64,000 bases of DNA from Cysteiniphilum sp. JM-1 (GTDB taxonomy: Bacteria > Pseudomonadota > Gammaproteobacteria > Francisellales > Francisellaceae). Position 1 is the stretch's first letter, and each line of letters starts with the position of its first letter. The translations under genes and the position numbers were made by a program. The stretch is from the NCBI RefSeq assembly GCF_008711525.1, contig NZ_VXKS01000004.1:96314-160313 (forward strand). The letters run 5' to 3'. The notes below the pieces were generated by a model. The model was not told the origin of the DNA. It did no database searches and saw only the letters and a list, made by a program, of their open reading frames with translations. Positions 36,048-46,226 of this stretch are shown piece after piece.

Positions 36048-38069
36048 ATGCACTTAGAAAGAAAACAAAATGCTTTTGAACTCCATACAAACTACACTCC
36101 CGCAGGAGACCAACCAACCGCAATTGCATCCTTAACGCAAGGTTTAAAAGAAGGTTTAAGACACCAAACATTACTTGGCGTCACCGGCTCAGGGAAAACC
36201 TATACAGTGGCTAATGTTATTCAGAATGTTCAACGCCCTACGTTGATTCTTGCACATAACAAAACACTTGCCGCACAATTATATGCCGAAATGAAACAAT
36301 TTTTTCCAAAAAATGCCGTGGAATATTTTGTATCGTATTATGATTATTACCAACCAGAAGCTTATGTTGCTGCATCAGATACTTATATCGAAAAAGATTC
36401 ATCGATTAATGAACATGTTGAACAAATGCGTTTATCTGCAACCAAAGCGATTTTAGAACGCCAAGATGTAATCATTGTTGCCACCGTATCAGCGATCTAT
36501 GGCTTGGGTGACCCTGAACAATATATGCAAATGCTACTACACCTTAAAGTCGGTGAACAAATCGATCAACGCAGTATTTTAAGGCGCTTAAGTGACATGC
36601 AGTATCATCGCAATGATATGGATTTCTCACGCGGAACCTATCGTGTGCGTGGCGAGGTTATTGATATATTCCCTGCAGACTCAGATAAAGACGCGGTGAG
36701 AATTGAGCTATTTGATGATGAAATCGAAAGCATTAAACTCATTGATCCACTTACTGGCAAAATTACAGCGAATACCTATCGCGCGACAATATTCCCAAGT
36801 ACGCATTATGTCAGCTCAAAAGAACGCCAAAAAACCATGGTTGAGGAAATCAAAGATGAGCTACGTGAGCGTGTTGCGTATTTTCAAAAGGAAAACCGCC
36901 TGATTGAAGCCCAGCGTATTGAACAGCGCACACTATATGATATTGAGATGATTAATGAATTAGGTTATTGCACAGGCATTGAGAATTATTCACGTCTTTT
37001 GTCAGCTCGTGCGCCTGGCGAGCCACCGCCAACATTACTGGATTATTTACCGCAAAATGCATTTATTGTGATCGATGAGTCACACGTTACCATCCCGCAA
37101 TTTGGCGGCATGTATAAAGGAGATCGCTCACGCAAAGAGAATCTTGTTAATTATGGTTTTCGCCTGCCTTCAGCTCTAGATAATCGCCCGCTTAAATTCC
37201 ATGAATTTGAAGCATTAGTTACCCAAGCAATTTATGTCTCAGCCACACCCGCTGATTATGAGAAAGAGCATCAACAAAATGTAGCTGAACAAGTCGTACG
37301 CCCAACAGGATTACTTGACCCCTTAGTTGAAGTAAGATCTGTGAGCATTCAAGTGGAAGATGCATTATCTGAGATAAACAAAGCGGTACAAAAAGATGAG
37401 CGCATTCTTATAACAACCCTTACTAAGCGTATGGCTGAGGATCTCACAGATTACTTATCTGAACATGGGGGCAATGTCCGTTATCTTCATGCTGATGTCG
37501 ACACCGTTGAACGTGTTGAGATTATTCGCGATCTACGCATTGGCGTCTTTGATGTACTGGTTGGCATCAATCTATTACGTGAAGGCTTGGATATGCCTGA
37601 AGTCAGCACGGTTTTAATCTTTGATGCGGATAAAGAAGGTTTCTTAAGATCCGAGAGATCATTGATCCAGACTATTGGCCGCGCTGCACGGCACATTAAT
37701 GGTAAAGCTATTTTATATGCTGAGGTAATTACCGGATCAATGCAGCGTGCGATGGATGAAACATTGCGGCGACGCAACAAACAACAGCAGTTTAATACTG
37801 ATCACGGTATTACGCCGACATCCATTAAAAAGAAGGTTGGTGACTTATTAGAATTATCACCTGAATTTAGTAAAAAGGCGGCAAAGAACAATGCTCGTAA
37901 AAAGGTGAGAGATATTGCAGTTGATGAAGTTCTCGGCGTTAAAGAAGCCATAATATTGGTTAAAAAACTCGAAAAGTCGATGAAAGAACATGCGCGCAAT
38001 CTCGAGTTTGAAGAAGCTGGACACGTGCGTGACCAGATCAAAACCATCAAAGAAAAGTATTTATTATAG
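36048..38069 (+). CDS. uvrB: Excinuclease ABC subunit B
   Basis: UvrB is the damage-verifying helicase of nucleotide excision repair, working with UvrA and UvrC. The 673-aa protein equals E. coli in length. It has [18 protein letters not shown] (Walker A), the [11 protein letters not shown] beta-hairpin, [12 protein letters not shown] (DESH box), [36 protein letters not shown] and the C-terminal UvrC-binding coiled coil [15 protein letters not shown] found no LexA-type CTGT-N8-ACAG operator in the upstream 200 bp. It stands alone on its transcript, with a small exported-protein gene 134 bases downstream. Confidence 0.97.
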   Translation: MHLERKQNAFELHTNYTPAGDQPTAIASLTQGLKEGLRHQTLLGVTGSGKTYTVANVIQNVQRPTLILAHNKTLAAQLYAEMKQFFPKNAVEYFVSYYDYYQPEAYVAASDTYIEKDSSINEHVEQMRLSATKAILERQDVIIVATVSAIYGLGDPEQYMQMLLHLKVGEQIDQRSILRRLSDMQYHRNDMDFSRGTYRVRGEVIDIFPADSDKDAVRIELFDDEIESIKLIDPLTGKITANTYRATIFPSTHYVSSKERQKTMVEEIKDELRERVAYFQKENRLIEAQRIEQRTLYDIEMINELGYCTGIENYSRLLSARAPGEPPPTLLDYLPQNAFIVIDESHVTIPQFGGMYKGDRSRKENLVNYGFRLPSALDNRPLKFHEFEALVTQAIYVSATPADYEKEHQQNVAEQVVRPTGLLDPLVEVRSVSIQVEDALSEINKAVQKDERILITTLTKRMAEDLTDYLSEHGGNVRYLHADVDTVERVEIIRDLRIGVFDVLVGINLLREGLDMPEVSTVLIFDADKEGFLRSERSLIQTIGRAARHINGKAILYAEVITGSMQRAMDETLRRRNKQQQFNTDHGITPTSIKKKVGDLLELSPEFSKKAAKNNARKKVRDIAVDEVLGVKEAIILVKKLEKSMKEHARNLEFEEAGHVRDQIKTIKEKYLL

Positions 38070-38203
38070 CCAGTTAATGACTTTATAATTGACTTAAATA
38101 GCGTATTTTTTACAAAGATTGAGAAAAAATCTACTTGTCGATGGTTAATATCTCACATTTTCATGCTACAATCTCTGCACTTTAATAGCTACCATGGTGT
38201 AAG

Positions 38204-38416
38204 ATGCGATTTTTACTATGTTTTGCAACATTCGCGGCAATGCTCTATAACAGCAGCTATGCAGCAGAACGAATAATCACTGAAATGAATATTCCAGCAA
38301 CGCTATCTTTTATTCCACAAATTGTGCAAGAACATCCGATCATTGCACTTGTTATTGCACTTATTGTGGTTGCTTACCTTATCTTACGCATTCGCAGGTT
38401 TCTTAGAAGCAAATAG
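38204..38416 (+). CDS. Small exported or membrane protein, unknown
   Basis: The product has 70 aa with a likely signal peptide (MRFLLCFATFAAMLYNSSYAA). A short polar stretch follows, then a second hydrophobic helix (about 46-62: IIALVIALIVVAYLIL) and a basic tail RIRRFLRSK. It would be a periplasmic stub anchored at the inner membrane. No family is recognised. The upstream GTAAG is only a weak ribosome-binding site. It lies between uvrB and glnD on the same strand and could be chance, but the signal-peptide/TM pattern and stop position argue for a real gene. Confidence 0.5.
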   Translation: MRFLLCFATFAAMLYNSSYAAERIITEMNIPATLSFIPQIVQEHPIIALVIALIVVAYLILRIRRFLRSK

Positions 38417-38513
38417 CCCTGTCAAAGAACTAGACTTTTCCTTTATCATTTTGCGTATTACAACTATACCGTTCGTTAATCATTTGCGGTGTTTCATTGC
38501 GTAGCAGTTTGTA

Positions 38514-41111
38514 ATGAGTATAAAATCTAGAGTTATCCTTATCTTAGCCGTTATCTACGCCATGATGAAAGAACACTGCCAAAGCATTATGCATGATGTT
38601 ACTGAGATTTTTCTTAAGAAAAAACACTCTATCTATAAAACTTTACTCATTTACAGCAAGCGCATCGATAAGCTATTAATAGAATATTTTCCACAGCAAA
38701 TAGCGCATATTTCCTTGATTGCTATCGGTGGCTATGGTCGTCAGGATCGCGCTTTATATTCAGATCTTGATTTATTGTTTTTGGCAGAAAATGATCAATC
38801 ACTAGAAAGTCCCGAACTGTTAGCATTTATTCAGGAATTACAAAGCTTGCCAATTAAAGTTGGCTATTCAACTCATACTATCAGCAGTGCCCTGCAGCAT
38901 GCTAATAATGATATCAATTTACTCACTGCCATTTTGGATGCACGTTTTATCTGTGGCAATGAGAGACTATTTGACACATTTAAATCATTAGTTGAAAGCA
39001 AACAAAATCTCCCTGTTCATCGCGACTTTATTTATAGCAAATATGCTGAACAAATTGATCGTGATTGCAACTTCCCAATCAACCAACAACCTGATCTTAA
39101 AAATACTGTGGGCAATCTGCGCTACTTACAAAGTATTCACTGGCTATTGATTTATCTCCACCCTAATGTAAATTTACATTACCTTGTTGAGCACCATTAT
39201 ATTACTGCAGATGAGTTAACGAGTTTAAGTAAGGCGCATCGTTTGCTTTCTGCTATTCGCTTTTATTTGCATATTCTGTATCAACGCGAGCAAAATTCAC
39301 TACTAATTGACAAACAACTTATGATTGCTGAGTTTTTTGGTTTTAAGCATAAAAAGCCACATAAAAGCATTGAGCTATTTATGCAGCATTACTATAACAG
39401 CATTCGTCACGTTAAACTTATTAACCGCATCATCTTCCATGAATTAATGGCATCTCAAGTGATCAGCAATGATATAGCACTTAGTGACGGCTTTAGTATC
39501 CATGGCGGCATTTTAAAGCATACACAGAATAATTACCCTACACATATAAACAATATTTTGATACCTTTTAAATATTTTTGCCAACACCAAGAAGTTAAAA
39601 CGCTTGATGCTCAAATCGTTCGCAATACACTACAACTACTTGCAGCATTAGCTAAGAAAAACTTACTTTCCAACCAAATATTACAGCAACAATTTTTAGC
39701 GATTTTCACCTATCCATACAATATCAAAGGTGCGCTAAGTATTATGATGGATTTAGGGATTGTTGAAAAAATCATCCCTGAGTTTACCATTAGCAAAGGG
39801 CAGATGCAGTTTGATCTATATCATCAATACACTGTTGATCGCCATACAATTGAGGTTATCAGCAACCTACGCAGCATGCGAACAGCTCATTTTGAACAAG
39901 ACTTCCCATTAGCTTATCAGGTGATGCTTAAGCATCCTGCGCAACGACTATTATATATTGCCGCATTCTTTCACGATATTGGTAAAGGTTCCGGCGTTGA
40001 TCATAGTAAATTCGGCGCGCGTCTTGTGCAAAAATATGCTGAAATATGGCGTTTAAAACAAGATGAAATCCATCTTTTGTCATGGTTGGTGAAACATCAC
40101 TTGGCATTTTCGCGTATGATCAAGAAAGAAGATATCTATGACGGTGCGGTTATCGCGCAATTTGCTGAATTTTGCCAAAGCCAATATTATCTGGATAGCT
40201 TATTTCTTTTGACCATTGCCGATATTAAAGGCACCAACCCCGCATTGTGGACACAGTGGCAACAGACAATGTTTGAGCATCTGTATACGCGCACCAGTGA
40301 ACTGTTGAGCAGATCCGTAAAGCTCACGCTTAAAGAGCAAGTTGGCGAAACGCAAAAGAAAATTCTGACACAGCTAGAATGCACTGATCACAGTATAGTC
40401 ATGTCACTATGGCAGAATCTACCCGCTCGCTACTTTACAGAACAGGCATTAGCTACCTTGGTCTGGCAAAATAATATACTTTGCCAACAGATGATCAACA
40501 ACCACAATCTTTCAATCCACACGCATTTTGATCATAGCTTGAACCAAACGCTATTACTGATTTTAATGACCGATAAGGACATTAGATTATCATCGCTATG
40601 TTATCTACTATATAAAGCCAGCATCAACATCACCGAAGCAAGCTTTTTCAAACTTCCCGATAATCAAATGCTTTATCAATTTAACATTACTAATTTAAGT
40701 TATCAGCCACTGCAAAACGAGCATGAGCTGCTATGGCTAGAGCAGCATTTAGAAACGCAATTGACACCTCATAGAATAGATTATGCCCCTACTAAATTAA
40801 ATGCTTTGGTAACGGATAAATCAACCATAAAGCGTCTAAAGAAGAATGTGCAAATTTTGAGTCCTCGACATAAAAACTACAGCAAGGTCATTGTTAAATG
40901 CCCTGATCGACCGGGTCTTCTTGCTGCACTTTGCTATTTTTTTGAAATGCACAATCTTAATATTACACGCGCGCGAATTCACACCTCTGGATTCTCAATC
41001 GAGGATAGTTTTTATATTACAGATAACAATGATCAACCGATCATCAAACAGAGTAAGCGCCAATTACTGGCGCATAAGTTTTTGAAATATCTAAAATCGT
41101 TAGATGAGTAA
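38514..41111 (+). CDS. glnD: Bifunctional PII uridylyltransferase / uridylyl-removing enzyme
   Basis: GlnD senses glutamine and modifies PII proteins, which in turn set GlnE and glutamine synthetase activity. The 865-aa protein (E. coli 890) has the nucleotidyltransferase site IGGYGRQDRALYSDLDLLFL and the helical NTase-associated region. The HD hydrolase site follows in IAAFFHDIGKGSGVDHSKFGA, then two ACT domains at the end (about 690-760 and KCPDRPGLLAALCYFFEMHNL). All catalytic motifs are intact. glnA lies at 4.3 kb. The start is uncertain: the 38514 ATG has no clear ribosome-binding site, and ATGs at 38562/38565 are alternatives. It abuts the fabI stop with no gap. Confidence 0.94.
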   Translation: MSIKSRVILILAVIYAMMKEHCQSIMHDVTEIFLKKKHSIYKTLLIYSKRIDKLLIEYFPQQIAHISLIAIGGYGRQDRALYSDLDLLFLAENDQSLESPELLAFIQELQSLPIKVGYSTHTISSALQHANNDINLLTAILDARFICGNERLFDTFKSLVESKQNLPVHRDFIYSKYAEQIDRDCNFPINQQPDLKNTVGNLRYLQSIHWLLIYLHPNVNLHYLVEHHYITADELTSLSKAHRLLSAIRFYLHILYQREQNSLLIDKQLMIAEFFGFKHKKPHKSIELFMQHYYNSIRHVKLINRIIFHELMASQVISNDIALSDGFSIHGGILKHTQNNYPTHINNILIPFKYFCQHQEVKTLDAQIVRNTLQLLAALAKKNLLSNQILQQQFLAIFTYPYNIKGALSIMMDLGIVEKIIPEFTISKGQMQFDLYHQYTVDRHTIEVISNLRSMRTAHFEQDFPLAYQVMLKHPAQRLLYIAAFFHDIGKGSGVDHSKFGARLVQKYAEIWRLKQDEIHLLSWLVKHHLAFSRMIKKEDIYDGAVIAQFAEFCQSQYYLDSLFLLTIADIKGTNPALWTQWQQTMFEHLYTRTSELLSRSVKLTLKEQVGETQKKILTQLECTDHSIVMSLWQNLPARYFTEQALATLVWQNNILCQQMINNHNLSIHTHFDHSLNQTLLLILMTDKDIRLSSLCYLLYKASINITEASFFKLPDNQMLYQFNITNLSYQPLQNEHELLWLEQHLETQLTPHRIDYAPTKLNALVTDKSTIKRLKKNVQILSPRHKNYSKVIVKCPDRPGLLAALCYFFEMHNLNITRARIHTSGFSIEDSFYITDNNDQPIIKQSKRQLLAHKFLKYLKSLDE

Positions 41112-41897
41112 TTACTCCATTCCACCCATGCTCACACAATGATAACCGGCATCGACGTAGACCACTTCACCCGTAATGCCGCTGGCAAGATCAGATGCTA
41201 AGAATGCGACGGTATTACCAACTTCGATAATATCAACATTACGCTTAAGCGGTGCTACTTGCGCATTGTAATCAAGCATTTTTCTGAAGCTCTTAATGCC
41301 CGATGCTGCCAATGTGCGAATTGGTCCTGCTGAAACAGCGTTAGCACGAATGCCCTCTGCACCCAAAGACAATGCCGTATAACGCACGGTTGCCTCAAGT
41401 GATGCTTTGGCAATCCCCATTGTGTTATAACTTGGCATCGCGCGCTCAGCACCAAGATAAGTTAGCGTCACTAAAGAGCCATTACGATTTTGCATCATAC
41501 TGCGTCCTGCCTTTGCTAATGCAGCAAAGCTGTAAGCACTAATATCATGCGCCACTTTAAAGCCTTCACGATTAACCGCTGAAATAAAATCACCCTCAAG
41601 CTGATCAGCCGGAGCATAAGCTACTGAGTGGATAATGCTATCCAAGCCATCCCACTTTTTACCAAGCTCAACAAACACATTATCGATCTGCTCATCATTG
41701 GTAACATCACACTCTATAAGTGCGGCAGAATTATAGTGTGCAGTCAGCTTCTCAATACGCTCTTTAAAACGCTCATTTTGATAAGTAAATGCAAGCTCAG
41801 CACCTTCGCGATGCATTGCTTCCGCAACACCGTAGGCAATCGACTTATTACTTAAAAGACCGACGATTAAAACTTTTTTACCTGTTAAAAAACCCAT
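41112..41897 (-). CDS. fabI: Enoyl-[acyl-carrier-protein] reductase (NADH)
   Basis: FabI performs the last reduction of each fatty-acid elongation cycle and is the triclosan/isoniazid-type target. The 261-aa protein starts [13 protein letters not shown] (from the second of two adjacent ATGs, six bases after AGGA). It has [14 protein letters not shown] (NADH), the catalytic Tyr and Lys of Y-x6-K ([11 protein letters not shown]), and [14 protein letters not shown]. The residue context around the inhibitor pocket is typical. It stands alone and converges on glnD without any spacing, so no intrinsic terminator fits between them. Confidence 0.97.
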   Translation of the reverse strand: MGFLTGKKVLIVGLLSNKSIAYGVAEAMHREGAELAFTYQNERFKERIEKLTAHYNSAALIECDVTNDEQIDNVFVELGKKWDGLDSIIHSVAYAPADQLEGDFISAVNREGFKVAHDISAYSFAALAKAGRSMMQNRNGSLVTLTYLGAERAMPSYNTMGIAKASLEATVRYTALSLGAEGIRANAVSAGPIRTLAASGIKSFRKMLDYNAQVAPLKRNVDIIEVGNTVAFLASDLASGITGEVVYVDAGYHCVSMGGME

Positions 41898-42038
41898 CAT
41901 GTTTCCTTTTGTTTTAATGATATGCTCAATTGCGGCTTATTATGCAATAATTTCTTAAATTACGCAGCACCTAACATAGCATACTTATGCATTTGTGTTA
42001 CCATATTGCGCTATCATCATGGAATACGATAATGAAAA

Positions 42039-42776
42039 ATGAATAAAACAAGAAAAACCGTTCACCCACGCTCGCATACTGATGCAACGACTTATGGCAA
42101 TGTCCATTTTGACCAATCACGTGCTACTTGGAATATTTTCAAAGTCATGTCAGAACTTGTCGAAGGTTATGAACGCCTGGATGATATTCAACCCGCGGTG
42201 AGTATCTTTGGCTCAGCCCGCCTGCCAAGCACCTCGCCACACTTTAAAGATGCCGAGGAAATTGCGCGCAGATTATCCAATGAAGGCTTTAGCATCATTA
42301 CTGGTGGCGGTCATGGCATTATGGCAGCAGGCAATATTGGCGCATCAAAAGGCGATGGCTTAAGTATTGGTTTAAATATTCACTTACCTTTTGAACAAGT
42401 GCCAAACCAACATCAAGATATCTCTTTACACTATCGTTATTTTTTCACACGTAAAGCGATGTTTGTTAAACACTCAATGGCATATATCGGCATGCCTGGC
42501 GGCTTTGGCACATTGGACGAGCTTTTTGATATTGCCACTTTAGTGCAAACTAAGAAAAAGCGTCATATGCCTATCATTCTATTTAACACCAGTTTCTGGG
42601 GTGGATTGGTTGAGTGGATTAAGACAAAGCTTGTTGCTGAGGGTGTTATTAGCGAGGGCGACACTGAGCTTTTGATCATGACTGACTCAATTGACGAAGT
42701 TGTTGAGATTATCAGCGAACATCACCAGCATAACCAACGCAAAGATATTGACAAAAAACCTGAGTTTATTTTTTAA
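42039..42776 (+). CDS. LOG/TIGR00730-family lysine-decarboxylase-like protein
   Basis: The 245-aa protein has the Rossmann-like signature GGGHGIMAAGNIGA, then PGGFGTLDELFDIATLVQTKK (PGGxGTxxE). This defines the LOG family whose characterised members are cytokinin-activating or nucleotide 5'-monophosphate nucleosidases (PpnN-type). It is not a real lysine decarboxylase despite frequent labels. An N-terminal extension of about 50 residues precedes the domain. Nucleotide phosphoribohydrolase activity is a reasonable inference. The next small gene starts 26 bases downstream. The start has only a weak ribosome-binding site (AATGAAAA). Confidence 0.88.
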   Translation: MNKTRKTVHPRSHTDATTYGNVHFDQSRATWNIFKVMSELVEGYERLDDIQPAVSIFGSARLPSTSPHFKDAEEIARRLSNEGFSIITGGGHGIMAAGNIGASKGDGLSIGLNIHLPFEQVPNQHQDISLHYRYFFTRKAMFVKHSMAYIGMPGGFGTLDELFDIATLVQTKKKRHMPIILFNTSFWGGLVEWIKTKLVAEGVISEGDTELLIMTDSIDEVVEIISEHHQHNQRKDIDKKPEFIF

Positions 42777-42802
42777 AATTCAAATAGCATGAGGGAATCA
42801 CC

Positions 42803-43051
42803 ATGGATTATTTCCACCAAGCCGTGATCAATCTGTATCAAAACATTTATTACGTTATCAGTGCATTCACTGTGATCGTGCATCTTGTTTGCACGTTAGC
42901 AGTCATTCGTGATTTAAATAACTTCACCAAACATAATGTCACCCCGCAAATGATGCCTAACTTTGCTTGGGTTGTTACCGTTCTTATTACTGGTGTTTGG
43001 GGCTTATTTATTTACTGGATTATGCATCACTCAAGCCTTTCACGACGCTAA
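42803..43051 (+). CDS. Small two-helix membrane protein, unknown
   Basis: The 82-aa product has hydrophobic helices at about 15-36 and 54-74 and a connecting polar loop (DLNNFTKHNVTPQMMPN). The layout resembles small inner-membrane proteins of the PLD-nuclease-N/DUF2788 type, with a W-x-V-x-V-L-I-TGVWGLFIYW helix, but I cannot assign it. GAGGGAATC precedes the ATG. The stop overlaps that of the convergent hydrolase by four bases. Confidence 0.65.
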   Translation: MDYFHQAVINLYQNIYYVISAFTVIVHLVCTLAVIRDLNNFTKHNVTPQMMPNFAWVVTVLITGVWGLFIYWIMHHSSLSRR

Positions 43052-43839
43052 TGACAATATTTCAAAATCAATTCCGCCAGCTCATCTGCCTTCTCTCTTG
43101 GCAACATATGTCCTGCACCATGTATCATTTCAAGTTTTGCATTAGGTAATAGACCACAAATTTCACGTGATAATGACATTGGTGTCAGAATATCCTCATC
43201 ACTGACAACGACTACAACAGGATGTGTGATAAGGGCAAGATCCTTTGTCATATCAAAGCTTTCAACCGCACTAATCTGTGCATGTAATGCTAGCTTAGAC
43301 TGCGGCACTGCTTGGTGTGTAAGATAATGAATCTCTTCATCAAGATACCCCTTGTTTTTTAGTAAACTTTCAGAGTAAATCCATGGTAAGACAATTTTTT
43401 CAATTAATGATAAAGGTGCGCCCAATGCAATCACTTCCTCTAATGATTCAACATGCATGCGCGCCATGATTGGCAAGCACGCCAATGAACAAACGAGCAT
43501 TGCCATATTAATAACCTCTGGTGCTATTTTTAACATCATCTGTATAATAGCTCCGCCCATAGAATGCCCCACGATATGCGCTTTCGTAATACCCAAATAC
43601 TTAAGTAATGACAGAGTATCTGCCGCCATATTCTCAATACTGAAGTGCTTAATAGTTTGCGTGGATCGTCCAACCCCACGATTATCAAACACCGTTACTC
43701 GATAGTGGTGTGATAATATTGGTACAATTTTTTGCCAAAAGCTTACATCCGCTGACAGTCCCGCGATCAACACCAAATCAGGTCCTTTACCATGCTGCTC
43801 AAAATAGATAGTTACATCATTTTGTTGAAAAACTGCCAT
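43048..43839 (-). CDS. Alpha/beta-fold hydrolase
   Basis: The 263-aa product has the alpha/beta hydrolase signature: DNRGVGRS, the nucleophile elbow GHSMGG (Ser93), a catalytic Asp in VVVSDEDILTP and a His in GAGHMLPRE. The closest recognisable group is the BioH/3-oxoadipate enol-lactonase/YcdJ cluster, whose real substrates vary. The cap region (about 120-190) is the usual alpha-helical lid. AAGGATAAG precedes the ATG. The 3' end overlaps a small plus-strand gene. Substrate cannot be stated from sequence. Confidence 0.88.
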   Translation of the reverse strand: MAVFQQNDVTIYFEQHGKGPDLVLIAGLSADVSFWQKIVPILSHHYRVTVFDNRGVGRSTQTIKHFSIENMAADTLSLLKYLGITKAHIVGHSMGGAIIQMMLKIAPEVINMAMLVCSLACLPIMARMHVESLEEVIALGAPLSLIEKIVLPWIYSESLLKNKGYLDEEIHYLTHQAVPQSKLALHAQISAVESFDMTKDLALITHPVVVVVSDEDILTPMSLSREICGLLPNAKLEMIHGAGHMLPREKADELAELILKYCH

Positions 43840-43999
43840 TACTTATCCTTAAGCCTATCCTGCAACACCATTAACTCCGACTGTAGCAGAGAAGATTCAA
43901 AGTTCAAGATCCAAAAAAATCAAAGGCTAAAAACACTAACTCACAGATGAAGACTACGTGTACAATCATCAACTGTTAGAAACATGCAAAGGACGTAAG

Positions 44000-44377
44000 A
44001 TGCAACACAATACTGAATTTCTCAAACTGGTCAACGATGCCAAAACACGCATCAAAGAGTGTGATGTTTTTCACATTAAACATATGCTTGACAATAACAC
44101 ATTAGATGGTCTTCTTATCGATGTCCGTGAAGAGTCTGAATTTGCGCATTCGCATTTACCGGGCGCTAATCATTTAAGCCGCGGCATTATTGAAGTTAAA
44201 ATTGAACAACTCATTCCTAACAAAAATCAAAAGATGTACTTATATTGCGGTGGTGGTTTTCGCTCAGCATTAAGTGCTGACAACCTACAAAAAATGGGTT
44301 ATGACAATGTCATATCAGTGGATGGTGGTTTTCGTGCATGGGTTGGCAATAGCTTCCCATTAAGTGTCGAGGATTAA
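44000..44377 (+). CDS. Rhodanese-domain sulfurtransferase-like protein
   Basis: This 125-aa single rhodanese domain starts at the ATG at 44000 (AAAGGACG before it). It has DVREESEFAHSHLPGANHLS and the active-site loop YCGGGFRSA, with Cys83 carrying persulfide. The following GFRAW ending is usual. Family members move sulfur or reduce thiols; the partner is unknown. It overlaps the start region of ispF, which begins within three bases of its stop, so it heads an operon with ispF, yhcB and truD. Confidence 0.88.
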   Translation: MQHNTEFLKLVNDAKTRIKECDVFHIKHMLDNNTLDGLLIDVREESEFAHSHLPGANHLSRGIIEVKIEQLIPNKNQKMYLYCGGGFRSALSADNLQKMGYDNVISVDGGFRAWVGNSFPLSVED

Positions 44378-44379
44378 TG

Positions 44380-44859
44380 ATGTTTCGTATTGGTCACGGC
44401 TATGATGTGCATCGCATTAGTAGCGAAGATAAGCCATTAATGCTTGGCGGCATTGAGGTTAATGCACCTTTTTCACTTCAAGCGCACTCCGATGGCGATG
44501 TCATTTTACATGCCATTACTGACGCAATCCTAGGTGCTGGTGCTTTAGGTGATATTGGTCAGCATTTCCCTGATACTGACCCCAAACATAAAAATCAAGC
44601 AAGTAAAGATTTTTTAGTGCATGCGCAACACGGCATCAAAGCACAAGGTTATGACATTGCCAATATTGATGTCACTGTTGTTGCTCAAGTGCCAAAGCTT
44701 GCCCCTTATATTCTTGAAATGCGTCAATGTATTGCAACGCTGTTGCAGCTTACGTTAAATCAAGTTAACATCAAGGCAACTACGACTGAAAAACTTGGGT
44801 TTACCGGCAGAAAAGAAGGTATCGCCTGCCATGCGGTTACCCTTATTTATCAACAATAG
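44380..44859 (+). CDS. ispF: 2-C-methyl-D-erythritol 2,4-cyclodiphosphate synthase
   Basis: IspF closes the cyclic diphosphate in the MEP pathway. The 159-aa protein starts MFRIGHGYDVHRI with the metal ligands (Asp and His of GYDVH). It then has SDGDVILHAITDAILGA, FPDTDP and the ending TTTEKLGFTGRKEGIACHAV. Two adjacent ATGs (44377 and 44380) exist; the second has better spacing from GAGG. In many bacteria ispD precedes ispF, and here a rhodanese gene does. truD downstream keeps the ispF-truD order of E. coli, with yhcB inserted. dxr is at 13.6 kb. Confidence 0.96.
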   Translation: MFRIGHGYDVHRISSEDKPLMLGGIEVNAPFSLQAHSDGDVILHAITDAILGAGALGDIGQHFPDTDPKHKNQASKDFLVHAQHGIKAQGYDIANIDVTVVAQVPKLAPYILEMRQCIATLLQLTLNQVNIKATTTEKLGFTGRKEGIACHAVTLIYQQ

Positions 44860-44867
44860 GAGCAAAT

Positions 44868-45236
44868 ATGCTTATTTCGTTAATTTTAGGTATCATCGCC
44901 GCTTTTATCATCGGGCTTATCATTGGCTTGAGTGTGCGTAAAAGTAGCAAAAATCTAAGCACTGAATTAGATGAAACCAAAAAACTACTAACCCATTACC
45001 AAAACACCATCAATGAACATGTACATAAAACACACGAGATTATGGAAAACATCTATCAGCAATTTTCTGAGCTACAGAAACATTCGCAAGAATACAGTGT
45101 TAAGCTTAATCTTGATCCATCAAGACAGTCTTTATTGCAGCCTAAAGCCTATCGCGATAAAGAAAAAACCCATCAGTTAAACAATGAGCCACAATACCCT
45201 AAGGACTACGCTTCTGAGGGCGAAGAAAAGCAATGA
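44868..45236 (+). CDS. YhcB/ZapG-like (DUF1043) inner-membrane protein
   Basis: This 122-aa protein has one N-terminal membrane helix (LGIIAAFIIGLIIGLSV). A coiled-coil stretch follows (about 28-85: LDETKKLLTHYQ, MENIYQQFSELQKHS), and the C-terminal PKDYASEGEEK resembles the PRDYSEG-like end of YhcB. In E. coli YhcB takes part in cell-envelope growth and division. AGGAGC precedes the ATG at seven bases. Its stop overlaps the truD start (ATGA). Confidence 0.82.
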   Translation: MLISLILGIIAAFIIGLIIGLSVRKSSKNLSTELDETKKLLTHYQNTINEHVHKTHEIMENIYQQFSELQKHSQEYSVKLNLDPSRQSLLQPKAYRDKEKTHQLNNEPQYPKDYASEGEEKQ

Positions 45237-46213
45237 GTCAATTGATTGGCGCCCTCAAAACCTATCACGAAGACTTTTTGGTTGAAGAAATCTTTGATTT
45301 TGATTTAACTGGTGAAGGTGAGCATATTTGGCTTTTTATCGAGAAAAATGGTTTAAATACCAAAGACATTATTCGTGCACTATCTCAATATACCGGCCTT
45401 AAGCAGCGCGATATTGGCTACAGTGGTTTGAAAGATAAACACGCGATTACTCGCCAGTGGTTCTCGCTATATTATCCAGGTAAAGCTGATATCGATTTTA
45501 GTGAGTTTGATGTGGAAAATTGCAACATTCTACGCATTAGTCGCCACAATAAAAAGCTTAAAATTGGCAGCCACAAAGCCAATCGCTTTACCCTTGTGTT
45601 ACGTGATTTAACATCACCTTTTGCAGAAATAGAGCCCAAGATAAAACATATTATGCAAAATGGCTTTATTAATTTTTTTGGTGAGCAACGTTTTGGTCAC
45701 GATAATCTACAGCAAGCGCATGATGTTATTGACGGCAAAATTAAGCTTAACCCAAAAGATCATGGCTTTTTATTATCAGTTATGCGCAGCTTTTTGTTTA
45801 ATGCTTATGTTCAATTTCGCCAACAAAACCACACAGATCAAATAGCGCTAATCGGTGATATTGTCGGCTTTAGTGATGGCAATAGCGTCTTTCAAGTCAC
45901 TATGGAGAATCAAGGCGAAATCCAACAGCGTATTGAGTCCAAAGAGTTAAGCATTGCCGCACCATTAATTGGTAAACAGCAGAAGTTATTCTTCAGCAGT
46001 GAGGCATTAAGCCAATATGAACAATTTACGCAAACTCATGGCAAGTTTATTGATTATTTAGCTGCGCATAGTGAGATGCAATTTCGTAGCATCTATGCAT
46101 ATCCTGATACTCTCAAGTATGATTATAACGAAACAGATAATACGTTAATGCTTACTTTTAGCTTAGGTACAGGCGCATACGCAACCTCATTAGTTCAAGC
46201 GTTATCCGCATAA
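45233..46213 (+). CDS. truD: tRNA pseudouridine(13) synthase TruD
   Basis: TruD modifies U13 in tRNA-Glu. The 326-aa protein starts with FLVEEI-type entry (YHEDFLVEEIFDF). It contains IGYSGLKDKHAITRQWF with the catalytic Asp and NFFGEQRFGHDN, and ends LSLGTGAYATSLVQAL, close to the E. coli length (349). The ATG overlaps the yhcB stop, so it is translationally coupled. The 60-residue insertion domain (about 150-240) is present but poorly conserved, as usual. Confidence 0.95.
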   Translation: MSQLIGALKTYHEDFLVEEIFDFDLTGEGEHIWLFIEKNGLNTKDIIRALSQYTGLKQRDIGYSGLKDKHAITRQWFSLYYPGKADIDFSEFDVENCNILRISRHNKKLKIGSHKANRFTLVLRDLTSPFAEIEPKIKHIMQNGFINFFGEQRFGHDNLQQAHDVIDGKIKLNPKDHGFLLSVMRSFLFNAYVQFRQQNHTDQIALIGDIVGFSDGNSVFQVTMENQGEIQQRIESKELSIAAPLIGKQQKLFFSSEALSQYEQFTQTHGKFIDYLAAHSEMQFRSIYAYPDTLKYDYNETDNTLMLTFSLGTGAYATSLVQALSA

Positions 46214-46226
46214 AAGGCATATTAAC